From Chryseobacterium sp. JAH (lineage in GTDB: Bacteria; Bacteroidota; Bacteroidia; Flavobacteriales; Weeksellaceae), in NCBI RefSeq assembly GCF_001507335.1, contig NZ_LMAH01000001.1, forward strand, positions 372,001 to 436,000: 64,000 nt of DNA, in the 5' to 3' direction. The notes below the pieces were generated by a model. The model searched no databases, was not told the DNA's origin, and saw only the letters and a program-made list of their open reading frames with translations. Both the position numbers and the translations under genes were made by a program. Shown one piece after another: positions 16,244-25,269 of this stretch; the first letter of the stretch is position 1; every line of letters starts with the position of its first letter.

Positions 16244-17665
16244 TTATGAATCTGTATTTTTATTTCGATTGATGATATAATAAACAGGAAGTCCTATTAG
16301 CACAATCAAAAACCCCGGCCAAGTGTATTGTTGTTTATAAATCAATAGAAGAACGCAAAAAACCGTTCCAATCACCAGATAAATAATCGGTGTTACCGGA
16401 TATAACCAAGTTTTGTACGGTCTTTCAAGATTGGGTTGCTTAAATCTTAGGTAAATTACTCCGAAAACGGTAATCATGTAAAATAATACAATAACGAACG
16501 AAATCATATCTAAAAGATTTCCATACTGTCCGCTCAAACACAGCACCGAAGCCCAAACTCCCTGCATCCAAAGAGCGTTTGACGGAACCTCATTTTTATT
16601 GTTGTCGATTGCCGATTTGAAAAATAAACCGTCTTTTGCCATGGTTTGGAAAACTCTTGCTCCCGCTAAAATCAATCCGTTGTTACAACCAAACGTAGAA
16701 ACCATGACAAGAACCGCAATAATAACCGTTCCGGCACTTCCGAAAATATTCTGTGAAGCGGCAACAGCTACTCGATCATTGGCAGCAAATGCTATCGAGT
16801 CACGGTCTATAGCATTTAAATACACGAAATTCACTGCAATATATAAAAGCATCACCGCAGAAGTTCCTAAGATCATTGCCTTAACGACATTTTTCTTTGG
16901 ATTTTCAATTTCACCTGAAACAAAAGTCACACTTTCCCATGCAACAGAACTGAAAACTGAACCAACCATTGCTGCGGCAATTCCCCCCATTAAAGTCATT
17001 CCGTCAATCGATTCCCAGCCTGTTTTCAGGAAATTTCCTGTTGCATCTTTATTTATATTATTGAATGCATTCGTTCCGAAGCTGAAATTTTCTGCCAAAT
17101 GCGAGAAATCAACGAAGATAAAACCTGCAGCAATAAGACCTAGTAAAGCTAATATTTTTGAACCTGTGAAGACATTTTGAAGAATTTTTCCGCTTTCAAC
17201 GCCTCTGGTATTGATGTAGGTAAGCAAAAGAATGATGGCTATGGCTAAAATTTGAATCCATGTAATTTGAAATTCTCCGCTTTGGAAAATAGGAGCTGCA
17301 TCGTTCAGCGAAGGAATAAGATAGGCTGCGAACTTCCCGAACGCCATTGCGACAGCAGCAATTGTTCCCGTCTGAATTACGGTAAATAGTCCCCAACCGT
17401 AAAGGAAGCCCATTTTTTTTCCGAAAATTTCCGTGAGGTAAGTATATTGTCCACCCGCTTTAGGAAACAGTGCAGAAAGTTCCCCATAACTGATTGCGGC
17501 TGCCACTGTCATGATTCCAGTGATAATCCAAACTACGATCATCCAGTATCCTGAGCCAAGATTTCGCATCATGTCTGCGCTTACGATAAAAATTCCGCTA
17601 CCAATCATCGAGCCCATTACGAGCATAGTAGCGTCCCAAAGTTTTAGTTTTTTTTGCATATTCAA
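16244..17665 (-). CDS. APC family amino-acid permease
   Basis: The 473-residue protein has about 12 hydrophobic segments and the APC superfamily hallmark GSMIGSGIFIV near 17-27 in helix 1. The second landmark is GELSALFPKAGGQYTYL near 61-77, typical of amino-acid/polyamine transporters of the LAT-like branch. It probably imports or exchanges amino acids across the inner membrane; the substrate cannot be predicted. It is a single gene, divergent from DUF4920, with a TATATTTG box 11 bp upstream of its ATG. The interspersed hairpin element follows its stop codon. Confidence 0.88.
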   Translation of the reverse strand: MNMQKKLKLWDATMLVMGSMIGSGIFIVSADMMRNLGSGYWMIVVWIITGIMTVAAAISYGELSALFPKAGGQYTYLTEIFGKKMGFLYGWGLFTVIQTGTIAAVAMAFGKFAAYLIPSLNDAAPIFQSGEFQITWIQILAIAIILLLTYINTRGVESGKILQNVFTGSKILALLGLIAAGFIFVDFSHLAENFSFGTNAFNNINKDATGNFLKTGWESIDGMTLMGGIAAAMVGSVFSSVAWESVTFVSGEIENPKKNVVKAMILGTSAVMLLYIAVNFVYLNAIDRDSIAFAANDRVAVAASQNIFGSAGTVIIAVLVMVSTFGCNNGLILAGARVFQTMAKDGLFFKSAIDNNKNEVPSNALWMQGVWASVLCLSGQYGNLLDMISFVIVLFYMITVFGVIYLRFKQPNLERPYKTWLYPVTPIIYLVIGTVFCVLLLIYKQQYTWPGFLIVLIGLPVYYIINRNKNTDS

Positions 17666-17675
17666 ATATTCCCTT

Positions 17676-17683
17676 CAAATATA
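17676..17683 (-). promoter_or_regulatory. Candidate -7 box for the APC permease gene
   Basis: The minus strand reads TATATTTG, matching TAnnTTTG, 11 bp before the start codon, so the leader would be very short. Confidence 0.3.
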
Positions 17684-17778
17684 GATAAATATGCAATTGT
17701 TTTGGTTATTTGTTTTGACTTCATAAATAAACTACTATTTATCAAGTTTATAATGATTCTAAATTCAAATTTTATTAT

Positions 17779-17786
17779 TAATTTTG
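17779..17786 (+). promoter_or_regulatory. Candidate -7 box for the DUF4920 gene
   Basis: TAATTTTG matches TAnnTTTG, 15 bp upstream of the ATG at 17802. It also argues against the earlier start at 17784, which would overlap it. Confidence 0.4.
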
Positions 17787-17801
17787 GTCAAAATATTTAA
17801 A

Positions 17802-18308
17802 ATGAAATTAAAATCCATATTATTTTTGGCAGCACTAGGTTTGTCAACATTAGCATTTGCACAGGAAGAGAAAAAATCTGGTCCACCGGCAGGAAACGCT
17901 ATCGTAGGTGATACTTACGGATCAGCAGTAACTTCAGCGGAGTCTAAAGCAATCAGCGTTGATAAACTGGCTAAAAAGTTGAAAAAAGACAATAAAAAAG
18001 TAGAAAATGTTGCCATCAAAGGAAAAGTGGTTGACGTTTGCGATAAAAAAGGTTGTTGGTTAACCATTCAAACTGAAGACGATACTCAGTTTTTTGTAAA
18101 AATGAAAGATTACGGATTTTTCGTACCAACAGCGTTAAAGGGTAAAAATGTAGTATTGGAAGGTAATGCCGAACGAAAAGTAACTTCTATCGACGAGCAG
18201 AAGCATTATGCAGAAGATGCTAAGAAGCCTCAATCTGAAATTGATGCAATTACCAAACCTAAAGAGGAAATAAGATTTGTAGCGAACGGAATAAAAGTCG
18301 TTAACTAA
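17802..18308 (+). CDS. Exported DUF4920 protein
   Basis: From the ATG at 17802 the product has 168 residues with a clear signal peptide (MKLKSILFLAALGLSTLAFAQ). The mature domain matches DUF4920, an OB-like small domain with VAIKGKVVDVCDKKGCWLTIQ near 73-93; the C-x4-C pair (VCDKKGC) is conserved in the family and suggests metal or haem-related chemistry. The function is not established. The gene is divergent from the permease and has its own perfect-palindrome terminator, so it is monocistronic. Confidence 0.85.
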   Translation: MKLKSILFLAALGLSTLAFAQEEKKSGPPAGNAIVGDTYGSAVTSAESKAISVDKLAKKLKKDNKKVENVAIKGKVVDVCDKKGCWLTIQTEDDTQFFVKMKDYGFFVPTALKGKNVVLEGNAERKVTSIDEQKHYAEDAKKPQSEIDAITKPKEEIRFVANGIKVVN

Positions 18309-18330
18309 TACTCAATACAACTTAAAAGAG

Positions 18331-18358
18331 AAGCGGAACAAATTAATTTGTTCCGCTT
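18331..18358. terminator. Bidirectional terminator between DUF4920 and the M14 peptidase
   Basis: A perfect 14-bp palindrome (aagcggaacaaatt / aatttgttccgctt) followed by T on the plus strand and flanked by A-rich sequence on the other side. The genes converge here. Confidence 0.85.
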
Positions 18359-18361
18359 TTT

Positions 18362-19471
18362 TTATTCTTCTATTTTGAAACTGACTTCTGCATCCAGTTT
18401 CGGATATTTTGTGTCGCTTACAAACCTTTTTCCGGTACAGTCAATTTCCAGCCATCCTTTTCTTTTCTTCACCTCTCCTGCTTCTACAACAAAAGGGACA
18501 AACAATATCTCGTCCTGTCCTTCTTCAAAAATTTCTCTGTACTGAACTGCAATATCGAGAATGCATTCATGGTCTGTATTCAACTTGACATTTCTATAGA
18601 CAATATCGTAATGAGTCTCCTGATTTTCGGGAATTTCAAGATAATTTTCCCAGCCTGTTGTATCGGATCTTAATTCGCTAATTGCTTTTAACGCATAATA
18701 AAGTGCAATTGTATAATATTTTCTGGTTTCTTTTCTGGTATAGTCATCGATGAAATGTCCACCTTCAAACAGAATCGTAGGCATTCCTGCTTTAATAAAA
18801 TTATCGCCAGTAGAAGTAGGATAGAACTCATCTGTATATCTTCCGATCTGATTAGGTATTAAATGTTTTAAGCTCTCATAAATTTTACCAATGACCGCCA
18901 TACATTTCTTTCTGTTTTCAGTAACTGTCCGTTCTTCGTTTTCTGAGGGTGCCAAAAAGGATAGTGTTGCCGGATGTACTCCATCAGTTGTGAAAATGGT
19001 GCGTTGCTCATGAAGATTCAAAGCGTAATCATACTTCTTTGATGAAACCATTTTTTTTAAAAATTTAAGCTCCGTGCTTGCCTCATTATGAAAATCTCTG
19101 TTCAGATCAATTTCTGCAGCATTAAGTCTCGTCCATCTTTCAGAGCCGTCAGGATTGAGCATAAAGATAAAGTCTAAACTTATCTGACTGAAAAGCTGAT
19201 CTCTCATTTCGGGAGCTTTCTTCAGTGTGGTTAAAAGATCCAGCATCGCATGTGTTGCATTCGATTCATTGCCGTGCATCTGCGACCAGGCTACAACACT
19301 TGTTTTACCATTTCCTATGCTCAATTTGTAAATAGGCTTATGTAAATAAGATCTGCCTATCTCCTGGATGTAATCGCTGAGATTGGTCTGTAGGTAAGAA
19401 AATAATTTTTCTGGGGAAATATAACGATTTTGGAAAACGGGATTTTGGATATACAAATGTTCAAAATTCAT
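18362..19471 (-). CDS. M14 family zinc carboxypeptidase-like protein
   Basis: From the ATG at 19471 the protein is 369 residues. An upstream frame extension to 19522 adds 17 residues without a signal peptide and is less likely. Zinc ligands are visible as QMHGNESN (His and Glu of H-x-x-E, near 71-78) and ALNLHEQR (second His, near 150). DLNRDFHNE carries the substrate-binding Asn-Arg, and the catalytic glutamate is in TILFEGGHF near 250. No signal peptide is seen, so a cytoplasmic role is suggested, perhaps in peptide or cell-wall peptide turnover. The C-terminal third is a separate beta-rich domain. Confidence 0.85.
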   Translation of the reverse strand: MNFEHLYIQNPVFQNRYISPEKLFSYLQTNLSDYIQEIGRSYLHKPIYKLSIGNGKTSVVAWSQMHGNESNATHAMLDLLTTLKKAPEMRDQLFSQISLDFIFMLNPDGSERWTRLNAAEIDLNRDFHNEASTELKFLKKMVSSKKYDYALNLHEQRTIFTTDGVHPATLSFLAPSENEERTVTENRKKCMAVIGKIYESLKHLIPNQIGRYTDEFYPTSTGDNFIKAGMPTILFEGGHFIDDYTRKETRKYYTIALYYALKAISELRSDTTGWENYLEIPENQETHYDIVYRNVKLNTDHECILDIAVQYREIFEEGQDEILFVPFVVEAGEVKKRKGWLEIDCTGKRFVSDTKYPKLDAEVSFKIEE

Positions 19472-19540
19472 TCTAAAGAAATTTACATGAGTCAAAAATA
19501 ACGATTTTTTAGGAAAAAACATTATTTACATTTGTAACAG

Positions 19541-20225
19541 TATTAAACAATGTAAATTGCCAAAAAGTCTGTTAGTTAAATTGTGGATTGCTAATAATTT
19601 AAATAAACTCATTTAATTCATTAAATATCAATTAATTAAATAAATCAACTCAATAACTAGTTCATATCTGCTTTAAGTGTGGGTAGGCTTATTTTAACCC
19701 ATTTGAGTGCAATTATACTAAACATGCACAATGTGGATTAAGTGGTGAATTCATTCAAATATACAAATGTAAATTCCCCTAATTTATTTATTTATCCACA
19801 AAATTGCTGAATTCAAAATTGCTTGAGATGGCTAACTTAAGGTGAGTACTTTACTATCATTCGCAATTCTGTTTTTACCTCTTAATATTTTGTTAAAATT
19901 TAGTCCCATAAAGGTTTTTAGCGTAATTAAATTACAGTTATATAATATGAAGCACCCTAATTCACTACAAAACCAGGCATATAACCTCTCTCCCACTCTA
20001 CAACATGGTTTTACCTCCTGAAATACCCGCAGTAAGGCTGTTACAGTTATTTTACGTATTTTAAAATCAAAAATTCTCTTTTCGATTTTACATTAGAAAT
20101 ATCATCTCGAGTTATACTTTAAGTAAAATACATACTGAGATATTCGTATTGTAAATTTTGTGGATAAAATGATTGCGGAAGTCAAATAGAAAATTAATCA
20201 ACTGAATAACAATACTTTAAATCTA
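19541..20225. other. AT-rich non-coding region before the XRE regulator
   Basis: About 0.7 kb without a supportable gene. It contains scattered TTTACATTTGTA-like boxes: one at 19524-19537 just outside, one inverted at 19761-19774, and tttacttttgta at 20226-20237 and 20259-20270. A 24-codon frame at 19947-20021 is not convincing. Confidence 0.5.
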
Positions 20226-20305
20226 TTTACTTTTGTATACTTTCACTGATTGAGATTGTTTACTTTTGTATTTTGCAAATGTAAATTTTATATTTACATT
20301 TGTAA
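20226..20305. promoter_or_regulatory. Operator-like inverted repeat and repeated boxes upstream of the XRE gene
   Basis: A perfect 11-bp inverted repeat (caaatgtaaat 20276-20286 / atttacatttg 20292-20302) with a 5-nt centre lies 25 bp before the ATG. It also contains TACATTTG (20295-20302), a -7 match, so a bound repressor would cover the promoter. Two tttacttttgta copies sit just upstream. Confidence 0.5.
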
Positions 20306-20326
20306 TAAGATTAAAAGCTTGTTTTT

Positions 20327-20851
20327 ATGAGTTTAAATGAGAGAATTTCAAAAGTTATCGAATATTCTAATCTGAGCTCTTCGGAGTTTGCAGACGAAAT
20401 TGATGTGCAGCGGTCTTCGATTTCGCATATTACGTCCGGAAGAAATAAACCTTCATTAGAATTTATTATCAAAATAAAATCAAGGTTCCCTGAGATTCTT
20501 TGGGATTGGTTGGTGACAGGTGACGGAGAAATGCTAAAATCTGATCTTCCAGATACATCAATATTAATCGATGAAGAAAAATTAAAACCAACTTCCCTGC
20601 CCGATTTATTTACCATGATAAATGAAGATGAAGATTTTGGAATTGCAGAAGAAAAACCTGAAGAAATTGAGGCCTTGCGAGAATCCATTATTCCACATCA
20701 AAGTAAAGGTCGGGAGAAAATATCCGATTCTCAGCCATTAGAAAGACCAAGTGAGGAAATAATAAATCAAGTTATTGAAAATCAATCGAATAAGATTAAA
20801 CGTATAGTTTTGTTCTACGAAAATGGAAAATTCGAAAGTTTTGAGCCATAA
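20327..20851 (+). CDS. XRE-type helix-turn-helix regulator
   Basis: The 174-residue protein has an N-terminal HTH domain (about 3-60), with SSSEFADEIDVQRSSISHITSGRNKPSLEFI near 17-47 showing the usual helix 2-turn-helix 3 and the SGRNKPSLE signature. This is followed by WDWLVTGDGEML, characteristic of phage-repressor-like XRE proteins of Bacteroidota. The C-terminal 100 residues are acidic and of unknown role; no peptidase (LexA-like) motif is seen. It is alone in its transcript. The inverted repeat just upstream suggests autoregulation, an inference from position. Confidence 0.85.
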   Translation: MSLNERISKVIEYSNLSSSEFADEIDVQRSSISHITSGRNKPSLEFIIKIKSRFPEILWDWLVTGDGEMLKSDLPDTSILIDEEKLKPTSLPDLFTMINEDEDFGIAEEKPEEIEALRESIIPHQSKGREKISDSQPLERPSEEIINQVIENQSNKIKRIVLFYENGKFESFEP

Positions 20852-20853
20852 TA

Positions 20854-20876
20854 AAGCCTGATCAGTAATCAGGCTT
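20854..20876 (+). terminator. Hairpin after the XRE gene
   Basis: Stem aagcctgat / atcaggctt with a 5-nt loop, 3 bp past the stop codon. The T tract is weak, so termination may be partial. Confidence 0.6.
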
Positions 20877-20898
20877 AGAGAAATTTAAAAAATGGAGA

Positions 20899-21915
20899 TT
20901 ACATTTTTATAAGTTTTGTTATTTTAGGAGTTTCATTATTTTTAATTTTTATAATATAGTTCCCTTTCGGAAGATCTGATATATTATATTCTTCTGCACC
21001 TTTTAAAGTTTTAACAACCCTTCCAGATCCATCTATTATTTCAACTGAACTAATCTGAAGTTGTCCTGGATTATTAATCTTGAACATATCTTTTACCGGA
21101 TTAGGATAAACTTGTATTCTATTATCATATTGCATAACCTCCTGTGTTCCCAATGATAATGAAGTATAGGTAATAACAAAAGGCATATCTACAGGGACGT
21201 CTGGTGCTGAAGCTGGGTTCCCTGCATCTATAATTGGTGCCCAAGTTCCTGCTACTGCATCAAGTTGTTTGGCATTAAAAGTTGGTAATCCTCTACTTCC
21301 AACAATTGTGACTGGAGGCAAGAACCCAGCATTAGCTACAGTTACGTTTTGTAACTGATATTTTATCCAATATGTTCCAGATCCTAATGTAACTGCAGTG
21401 TTTGCTGTCGTTTTCCAAATTTTTCTGTTTGTAACAGGAGTTACAGCTGTAGGTACTGTACTATTTCCCACTCTATACATATTTCCATCAACACTTGCAG
21501 CAAATCTATTGGTGGTATCATCCCCAAAAACACTTACAGCTCCAGAAACAGAAGGGTCTGAACTATAAATACGAACCCTTACTGTATTAAATGGTGAGGT
21601 AGTCCCCGCATAGCTGGTCTGATAAGCAAAGAAATCAATGCTGGTAATCTGCCATTGAAAGCCAAGTGGAACAGTAAAATCATCAGCAAGAAAGAAGTTT
21701 GCTGTAGTAGAACTGTAGGTTCCTCCTAAACCTAAACTAGTATTAGATTCTGTAGTATTTCCCGTGTTATTCTGAAGCTCAGACCATGTATATCCTGTAG
21801 GTGCAGCTACTCCGCTTTTAGAAGTAGCACCTGTACTTAAACCTCCGTTATTTAATGTTTGTGCAAATGAGAAGTTTGCTAACATAACTGTAGCCAAAAG
21901 TAAATTTTTATTCAT
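20899..21915 (-). CDS. T9SS type A sorting-domain protein
   Basis: From the ATG at 21915 the product is 338 residues and starts with a signal peptide (MNKNLLLATVMLANFSFAQ). A longer frame from 21981 hides this signal and is rejected. The central part is beta-rich, with no catalytic motif recognised. The last 75 residues form a type A C-terminal domain with IQVYPNPVKDMFKI and a final KITKLIKM, which directs export and surface attachment by the type IX secretion system. It is presumably a secreted or surface-attached protein, perhaps binding. The target is unknown. Confidence 0.85.
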   Translation of the reverse strand: MNKNLLLATVMLANFSFAQTLNNGGLSTGATSKSGVAAPTGYTWSELQNNTGNTTESNTSLGLGGTYSSTTANFFLADDFTVPLGFQWQITSIDFFAYQTSYAGTTSPFNTVRVRIYSSDPSVSGAVSVFGDDTTNRFAASVDGNMYRVGNSTVPTAVTPVTNRKIWKTTANTAVTLGSGTYWIKYQLQNVTVANAGFLPPVTIVGSRGLPTFNAKQLDAVAGTWAPIIDAGNPASAPDVPVDMPFVITYTSLSLGTQEVMQYDNRIQVYPNPVKDMFKINNPGQLQISSVEIIDGSGRVVKTLKGAEEYNISDLPKGNYIIKIKNNETPKITKLIKM

Positions 21916-22043
21916 AATGTAGATTTTAAAATGCGTAACTAATTTACAACAAAGATCAATTATCAACACTAAAAAATACACATAAATGAAATATTATTAA
22001 AAAAATCAATAATCTATTTTAAATTTACAAAAAATAAAAACTC

Positions 22044-22090
22044 ATATAATAGAGAAAACTTCGTATTTAACGAAGTTTTCTCTATTATAT
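22044..22090. terminator. Strong bidirectional terminator
   Basis: A perfect 20-bp stem (atataatagagaaaacttcg and its complement) with a 7-nt loop lies between the proline dehydrogenase stop and the T9SS gene start. It ends the proline dehydrogenase transcript. Confidence 0.8.
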
Positions 22091-22100
22091 CAAAATAAGA

Positions 22101-23267
22101 TTATTTCTTTCTTCTATCAAGCTCTTTTTTAATTAGACCTAATTCTCTTCCGGTTTGTCCCGCAACTGAAGTGTTTTCTCTCGCTCTCCGTGTAAGATAT
22201 GGTACAACATCTTTCACAGGTCCGTAGGGAAGATATTTAGCCACGTTATATCCTTTATCAGACAAGTAGAAGCTAATGTTATCACTCATTCCGTAAAGCT
22301 GCCCGAAATAGATATGGGGATCGTTATTTTCCAAACTTTTTGCTTTCATTTTATCCATCACCAATTCAGAGGATATTTCGTTATGGGTTCCAAAGAAAGC
22401 CGAAACTTTATCCAAATGATTTAAAATAAAATCAATTCCTGCATTGTAATTTTTGTCTGAAGCATCTTTAGTTGGCTGAATTGGATCTGCATAACCTTTC
22501 TCTGCAGCTCTCGCTCTTTCCTTCTCCATGTAAGCACCACGAACAATTTTATAACCTATGAAATAATTCCTTTCTCTTGCGCGCTGAAGATTGGCTTCCA
22601 TATATTCCAAACGATGTGTTCTGTACATTTGAATGGTATTCCATACAATCGGTTTTTCCTGATTGTACTTTTCCATCATCTCTTCGCAAAGCTGATCAGC
22701 AGCATCCTGCATCCAGGATTCTTCGGCATCAATCATGACTTTTTTCTCATGCTCGTGGCAAAGTTTGCATACTTCATCAAACCTTTTAACAACTCTCGCC
22801 CATTCTTCTTTCTGGCTTGAAGTCAGTTCGGCATTTTTTCCTACTGCTTCATATAAATCAATTCTTCCGAAAGCTGTGGGTTTAAATACGATAAAAGGAA
22901 TCGCAGGGTTTCCCACAGAAAATTTAATGATATCTTTAATCTCCTGACACACCGCATCAAAAGTTTCCTCATCTTCTTTCCCTTCAATGGAATAGTCGAA
23001 AATACTTCCAACACCTCTTTTGAAAAGCTGCTTCACCGCCTTCATACTTTCTTCACGCGTTTCACCACCTACAAACTGCTCAAACAAAGTATTTTTTACA
23101 ATTCCGTTGACGAATGGAAAGTTATTGTGAACTGTGAAATTAAGCAGAGAAGTTCCGATATTGGTCAAAGCCGGCTGTTCAATCATTTTAAACATCCAAT
23201 ACGCTTTTCTCAATTGAGCATCTGTTTTATCAGCAAATGCGACTTTAGTATCGTTAAAAATGGGCAT
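22101..23267 (-). CDS. Proline dehydrogenase
   Basis: This FAD enzyme oxidises proline to pyrroline-5-carboxylate and passes electrons to the quinone pool. The 388-residue protein is the single-domain PRODH form, not the bifunctional PutA. The (beta/alpha)8 barrel shows the flavin-binding region RGAYMEKERARA near 244-255, FGTHNEISSELV near 292-303 and YLTRRARENTS near 359-369. The ending is basic (KKELDRRKK). A TACATTTG box lies 25 bp upstream. The second enzyme of the pathway, P5C dehydrogenase, is not in the window. Confidence 0.93.
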   Translation of the reverse strand: MPIFNDTKVAFADKTDAQLRKAYWMFKMIEQPALTNIGTSLLNFTVHNNFPFVNGIVKNTLFEQFVGGETREESMKAVKQLFKRGVGSIFDYSIEGKEDEETFDAVCQEIKDIIKFSVGNPAIPFIVFKPTAFGRIDLYEAVGKNAELTSSQKEEWARVVKRFDEVCKLCHEHEKKVMIDAEESWMQDAADQLCEEMMEKYNQEKPIVWNTIQMYRTHRLEYMEANLQRARERNYFIGYKIVRGAYMEKERARAAEKGYADPIQPTKDASDKNYNAGIDFILNHLDKVSAFFGTHNEISSELVMDKMKAKSLENNDPHIYFGQLYGMSDNISFYLSDKGYNVAKYLPYGPVKDVVPYLTRRARENTSVAGQTGRELGLIKKELDRRKK

Positions 23268-23291
23268 TCCTTTTTGTAAATTTTATTTTGG

Positions 23292-23299
23292 CAAATGTA
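23292..23299 (-). promoter_or_regulatory. Candidate -7 box for the proline dehydrogenase gene
   Basis: The minus strand reads TACATTTG, 24 bp upstream of the ATG, matching TAnnTTTG. Confidence 0.4.
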
Positions 23300-23331
23300 A
23301 GAATAACCTGAATGTTTTTAAAATAAATTTT

Positions 23332-24261
23332 CTACAATTTACCCTCGATTCCGTTGAGCAACATTGAAATAATTCCTACAAAGACCCAAAACCGTAATAT
23401 ATTGAGTGTGAAAAACTTAGACTTTTTCGAGGAATTCAAGAATAAATAAATACATAAAATCATGATGAATAATCCTGAAGCAAAATAATAGGCCATAAAA
23501 CCAGAAATTCCTGTTTTTAAAATGAGCTTCATTGAGACCAGCATGGTAACCATCAGAAGAGTGATAATAATTATCTTCGTGGTTTCACTTTTAAAATAAT
23601 TAGGAATCGTTACATAGCCAAAAGTTTTGTCAACACTCTTTGTCAGAGTATCTTTTACAATATCGATGCATAAAAGGATCAAAAATAAAAAGATTGCCAT
23701 CAGCAAAACTTTCTTTGAAAAAGTCTCGTAATACACCATCATTCCGAAGAATGGATATAAGGTTAGACTTACAAATGTGAGATTATTTAAAATTAAAATT
23801 CTACTCAGCTTATGACTATAAAACCACATAAAAAACTGGTAAATGATAAAAAAAATAAGAACTCTGTAAGAAATGAAACTTGCAACTCCCAAAGAAATTA
23901 CCGTGAGAGCAAGATAAGCATACAGGAAATATCTTTGCTTAATAAAGCTTTGAATCCTTGTTCTGAAAGGTTTTACGATATGATCTTTTTCAAAATCATA
24001 AAATTGATTGATAATTCCGCCGGAAAGTATGGAAAGAACGGTACAGAAAATGATACCATGAACTTTAAAGTCGAAAACAAAACTTCTGAAAGATTCATCC
24101 TGATTAAATAGGAAAAATGTAGAAACGTATAATGCGAAGGTTAATAAAACAGCAACAAAAAACCTTGCACCTAAAAGGAAACCTACGAATTGTGAAAGTC
24201 TGTAAAACACAGATTTAGAAATAAAATTCTTTTCCTGGAAAGTTTCTTTTTCAGAATTCAT
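23332..24261 (-). CDS. UbiA family prenyltransferase
   Basis: The 309-residue integral membrane protein has about eight hydrophobic helices and both aspartate-rich motifs of UbiA enzymes: NQFYDFEKD near 85-93 and DIVKDTLTKSVDKT near 199-212. These bind the prenyl diphosphate through magnesium. The acceptor is not clear; related genes next to mevalonate kinases in flavobacteria are often called geranylgeranylglycerol-phosphate geranylgeranyltransferases, but this is not proved. The gene starts 10 bp after the mevalonate kinase stop, so both act in isoprenoid metabolism. Confidence 0.8.
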   Translation of the reverse strand: MNSEKETFQEKNFISKSVFYRLSQFVGFLLGARFFVAVLLTFALYVSTFFLFNQDESFRSFVFDFKVHGIIFCTVLSILSGGIINQFYDFEKDHIVKPFRTRIQSFIKQRYFLYAYLALTVISLGVASFISYRVLIFFIIYQFFMWFYSHKLSRILILNNLTFVSLTLYPFFGMMVYYETFSKKVLLMAIFLFLILLCIDIVKDTLTKSVDKTFGYVTIPNYFKSETTKIIIITLLMVTMLVSMKLILKTGISGFMAYYFASGLFIMILCIYLFLNSSKKSKFFTLNILRFWVFVGIISMLLNGIEGKL

Positions 24262-24271
24262 TCCGGTATTT

Positions 24272-25198
24272 TTAGAATCTGTAAATCACTTCTTTATGAA
24301 AACCGTCAAGCATCTTTTCAGCTTTTTCGTAGTCTTTGGTAAAACCCAAAATATAACCTCCACCTCCGCTTCCGCAAAGTTTTAAGTAGTAAGCATTAGA
24401 ATCCAAACCTTTTTTCCAGACATTAAAAATACTTTCAGGAATCATAGGACGGAAATGTTCGTATGCCCAGTGAGAAAGTTTTTTCAGATTTCTAAAGAAC
24501 GGATTCATATCTTTTTTCAGGAAAGAATCGATACACGCATTGTTGTAACGGATAAATTCTTCTTTCAAGGTCTTACGAAAACCTTCGGTCTTCATTTTTT
24601 CAAAGAAAATCTGAACCATGGGTCCGGTTTCACCAATACTTCCCGAATCAATCAGAAAAATTGCACCTTTTCCTTCCTCACTTTTGGGAATTGAAACTTT
24701 GTCTACACTTTCTTTATTTTCTATAAGAATTGGCAGATTCATGTAGCAGATTAAAGGATCGATCCCTGAACTTCTTCCATGAAAATAACTTTCCATCAAG
24801 CCAAAAACCTTTTTCAGATTCTTAAGTTCGTCTTTAGAAATGTTATCCGGAATATATTTGGTGATAGAGTATCTTTCGAAAATGGCAGCTACCAAGGCTC
24901 CTGAACTCCCAACACCATATCCCTGAGGAATGTTGCTGTCGAAAAATAAACCTTTTGAAATTTCCTTTTGAAATTCAGAAACATTTAATTCAAAACCTTC
25001 TGGAAGGTCCAAATTGTGTAAGTATTCTGCATATTTGATTAAATGACCATTAGACTTCTTTTCAAATTCCGAGTCTAAAGATGAGAACTTTAAAGTCCCT
25101 TTATAAAAGCTGTACGGGAGTGTTAAACCCTGAGAATCTTCAATGATTCCGTATTCTCCGAAGAGAAGAATTTTAGCGTAAAACAAAGGGTTCGTCAT
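24272..25198 (-). CDS. GHMP kinase, probable mevalonate kinase
   Basis: The 308-residue protein is a GHMP kinase. The ATP-binding loop reads GYGVGSSGALVAA near 93-105 (P-x3-G-L-G-S-S-A type). The N-terminal AKILLFGEYGIIE is the mevalonate-kinase signature, GRSSGIDPL near 141-149 carries the catalytic Asp region, and CGSGGGGYILGF near 277-288 is motif 3. It probably phosphorylates mevalonate to 5-phosphomevalonate; flavobacteria make isoprenoids by this route. It is followed by a UbiA prenyltransferase at 10 bp, so the pair forms a short operon. A promoter with both -33 and -7 elements lies upstream. Confidence 0.85.
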   Translation of the reverse strand: MTNPLFYAKILLFGEYGIIEDSQGLTLPYSFYKGTLKFSSLDSEFEKKSNGHLIKYAEYLHNLDLPEGFELNVSEFQKEISKGLFFDSNIPQGYGVGSSGALVAAIFERYSITKYIPDNISKDELKNLKKVFGLMESYFHGRSSGIDPLICYMNLPILIENKESVDKVSIPKSEEGKGAIFLIDSGSIGETGPMVQIFFEKMKTEGFRKTLKEEFIRYNNACIDSFLKKDMNPFFRNLKKLSHWAYEHFRPMIPESIFNVWKKGLDSNAYYLKLCGSGGGGYILGFTKDYEKAEKMLDGFHKEVIYRF

Positions 25199-25218
25199 TG
25201 TGTAATAAATCTTTTGTG

Positions 25219-25251
25219 CAAAGTTAACGTATTCTGCTGAATATTAACAAA
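25219..25251 (-). promoter_or_regulatory. Candidate promoter of the mevalonate kinase-UbiA operon
   Basis: The minus strand carries TTTG (25251-25248), a 21-nt spacer and TAACTTTG (25226-25219), a good Bacteroidota -33/-7 pair, 20 bp upstream of the ATG. Confidence 0.5.
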
Positions 25252-25269
25252 TTTTAAGCCAATCGCATT

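Noticed and set aside
19541..19560. TTTTTGGCAATTTACATTGT on the minus strand, a possible fourth sigma-54-like motif before the M14 peptidase
   Set aside because: The spacing between GG and the TG is one base too long, so it does not fit the other three copies.
19947..20021. 24-codon frame in the gap before the XRE gene
   Set aside because: Too short and without homology or a start context; cannot be separated from chance.
20899..21981. Longer N-terminus of the T9SS protein
   Set aside because: The internal ATG at 21915 gives a normal signal peptide; the extra 22 residues do not.
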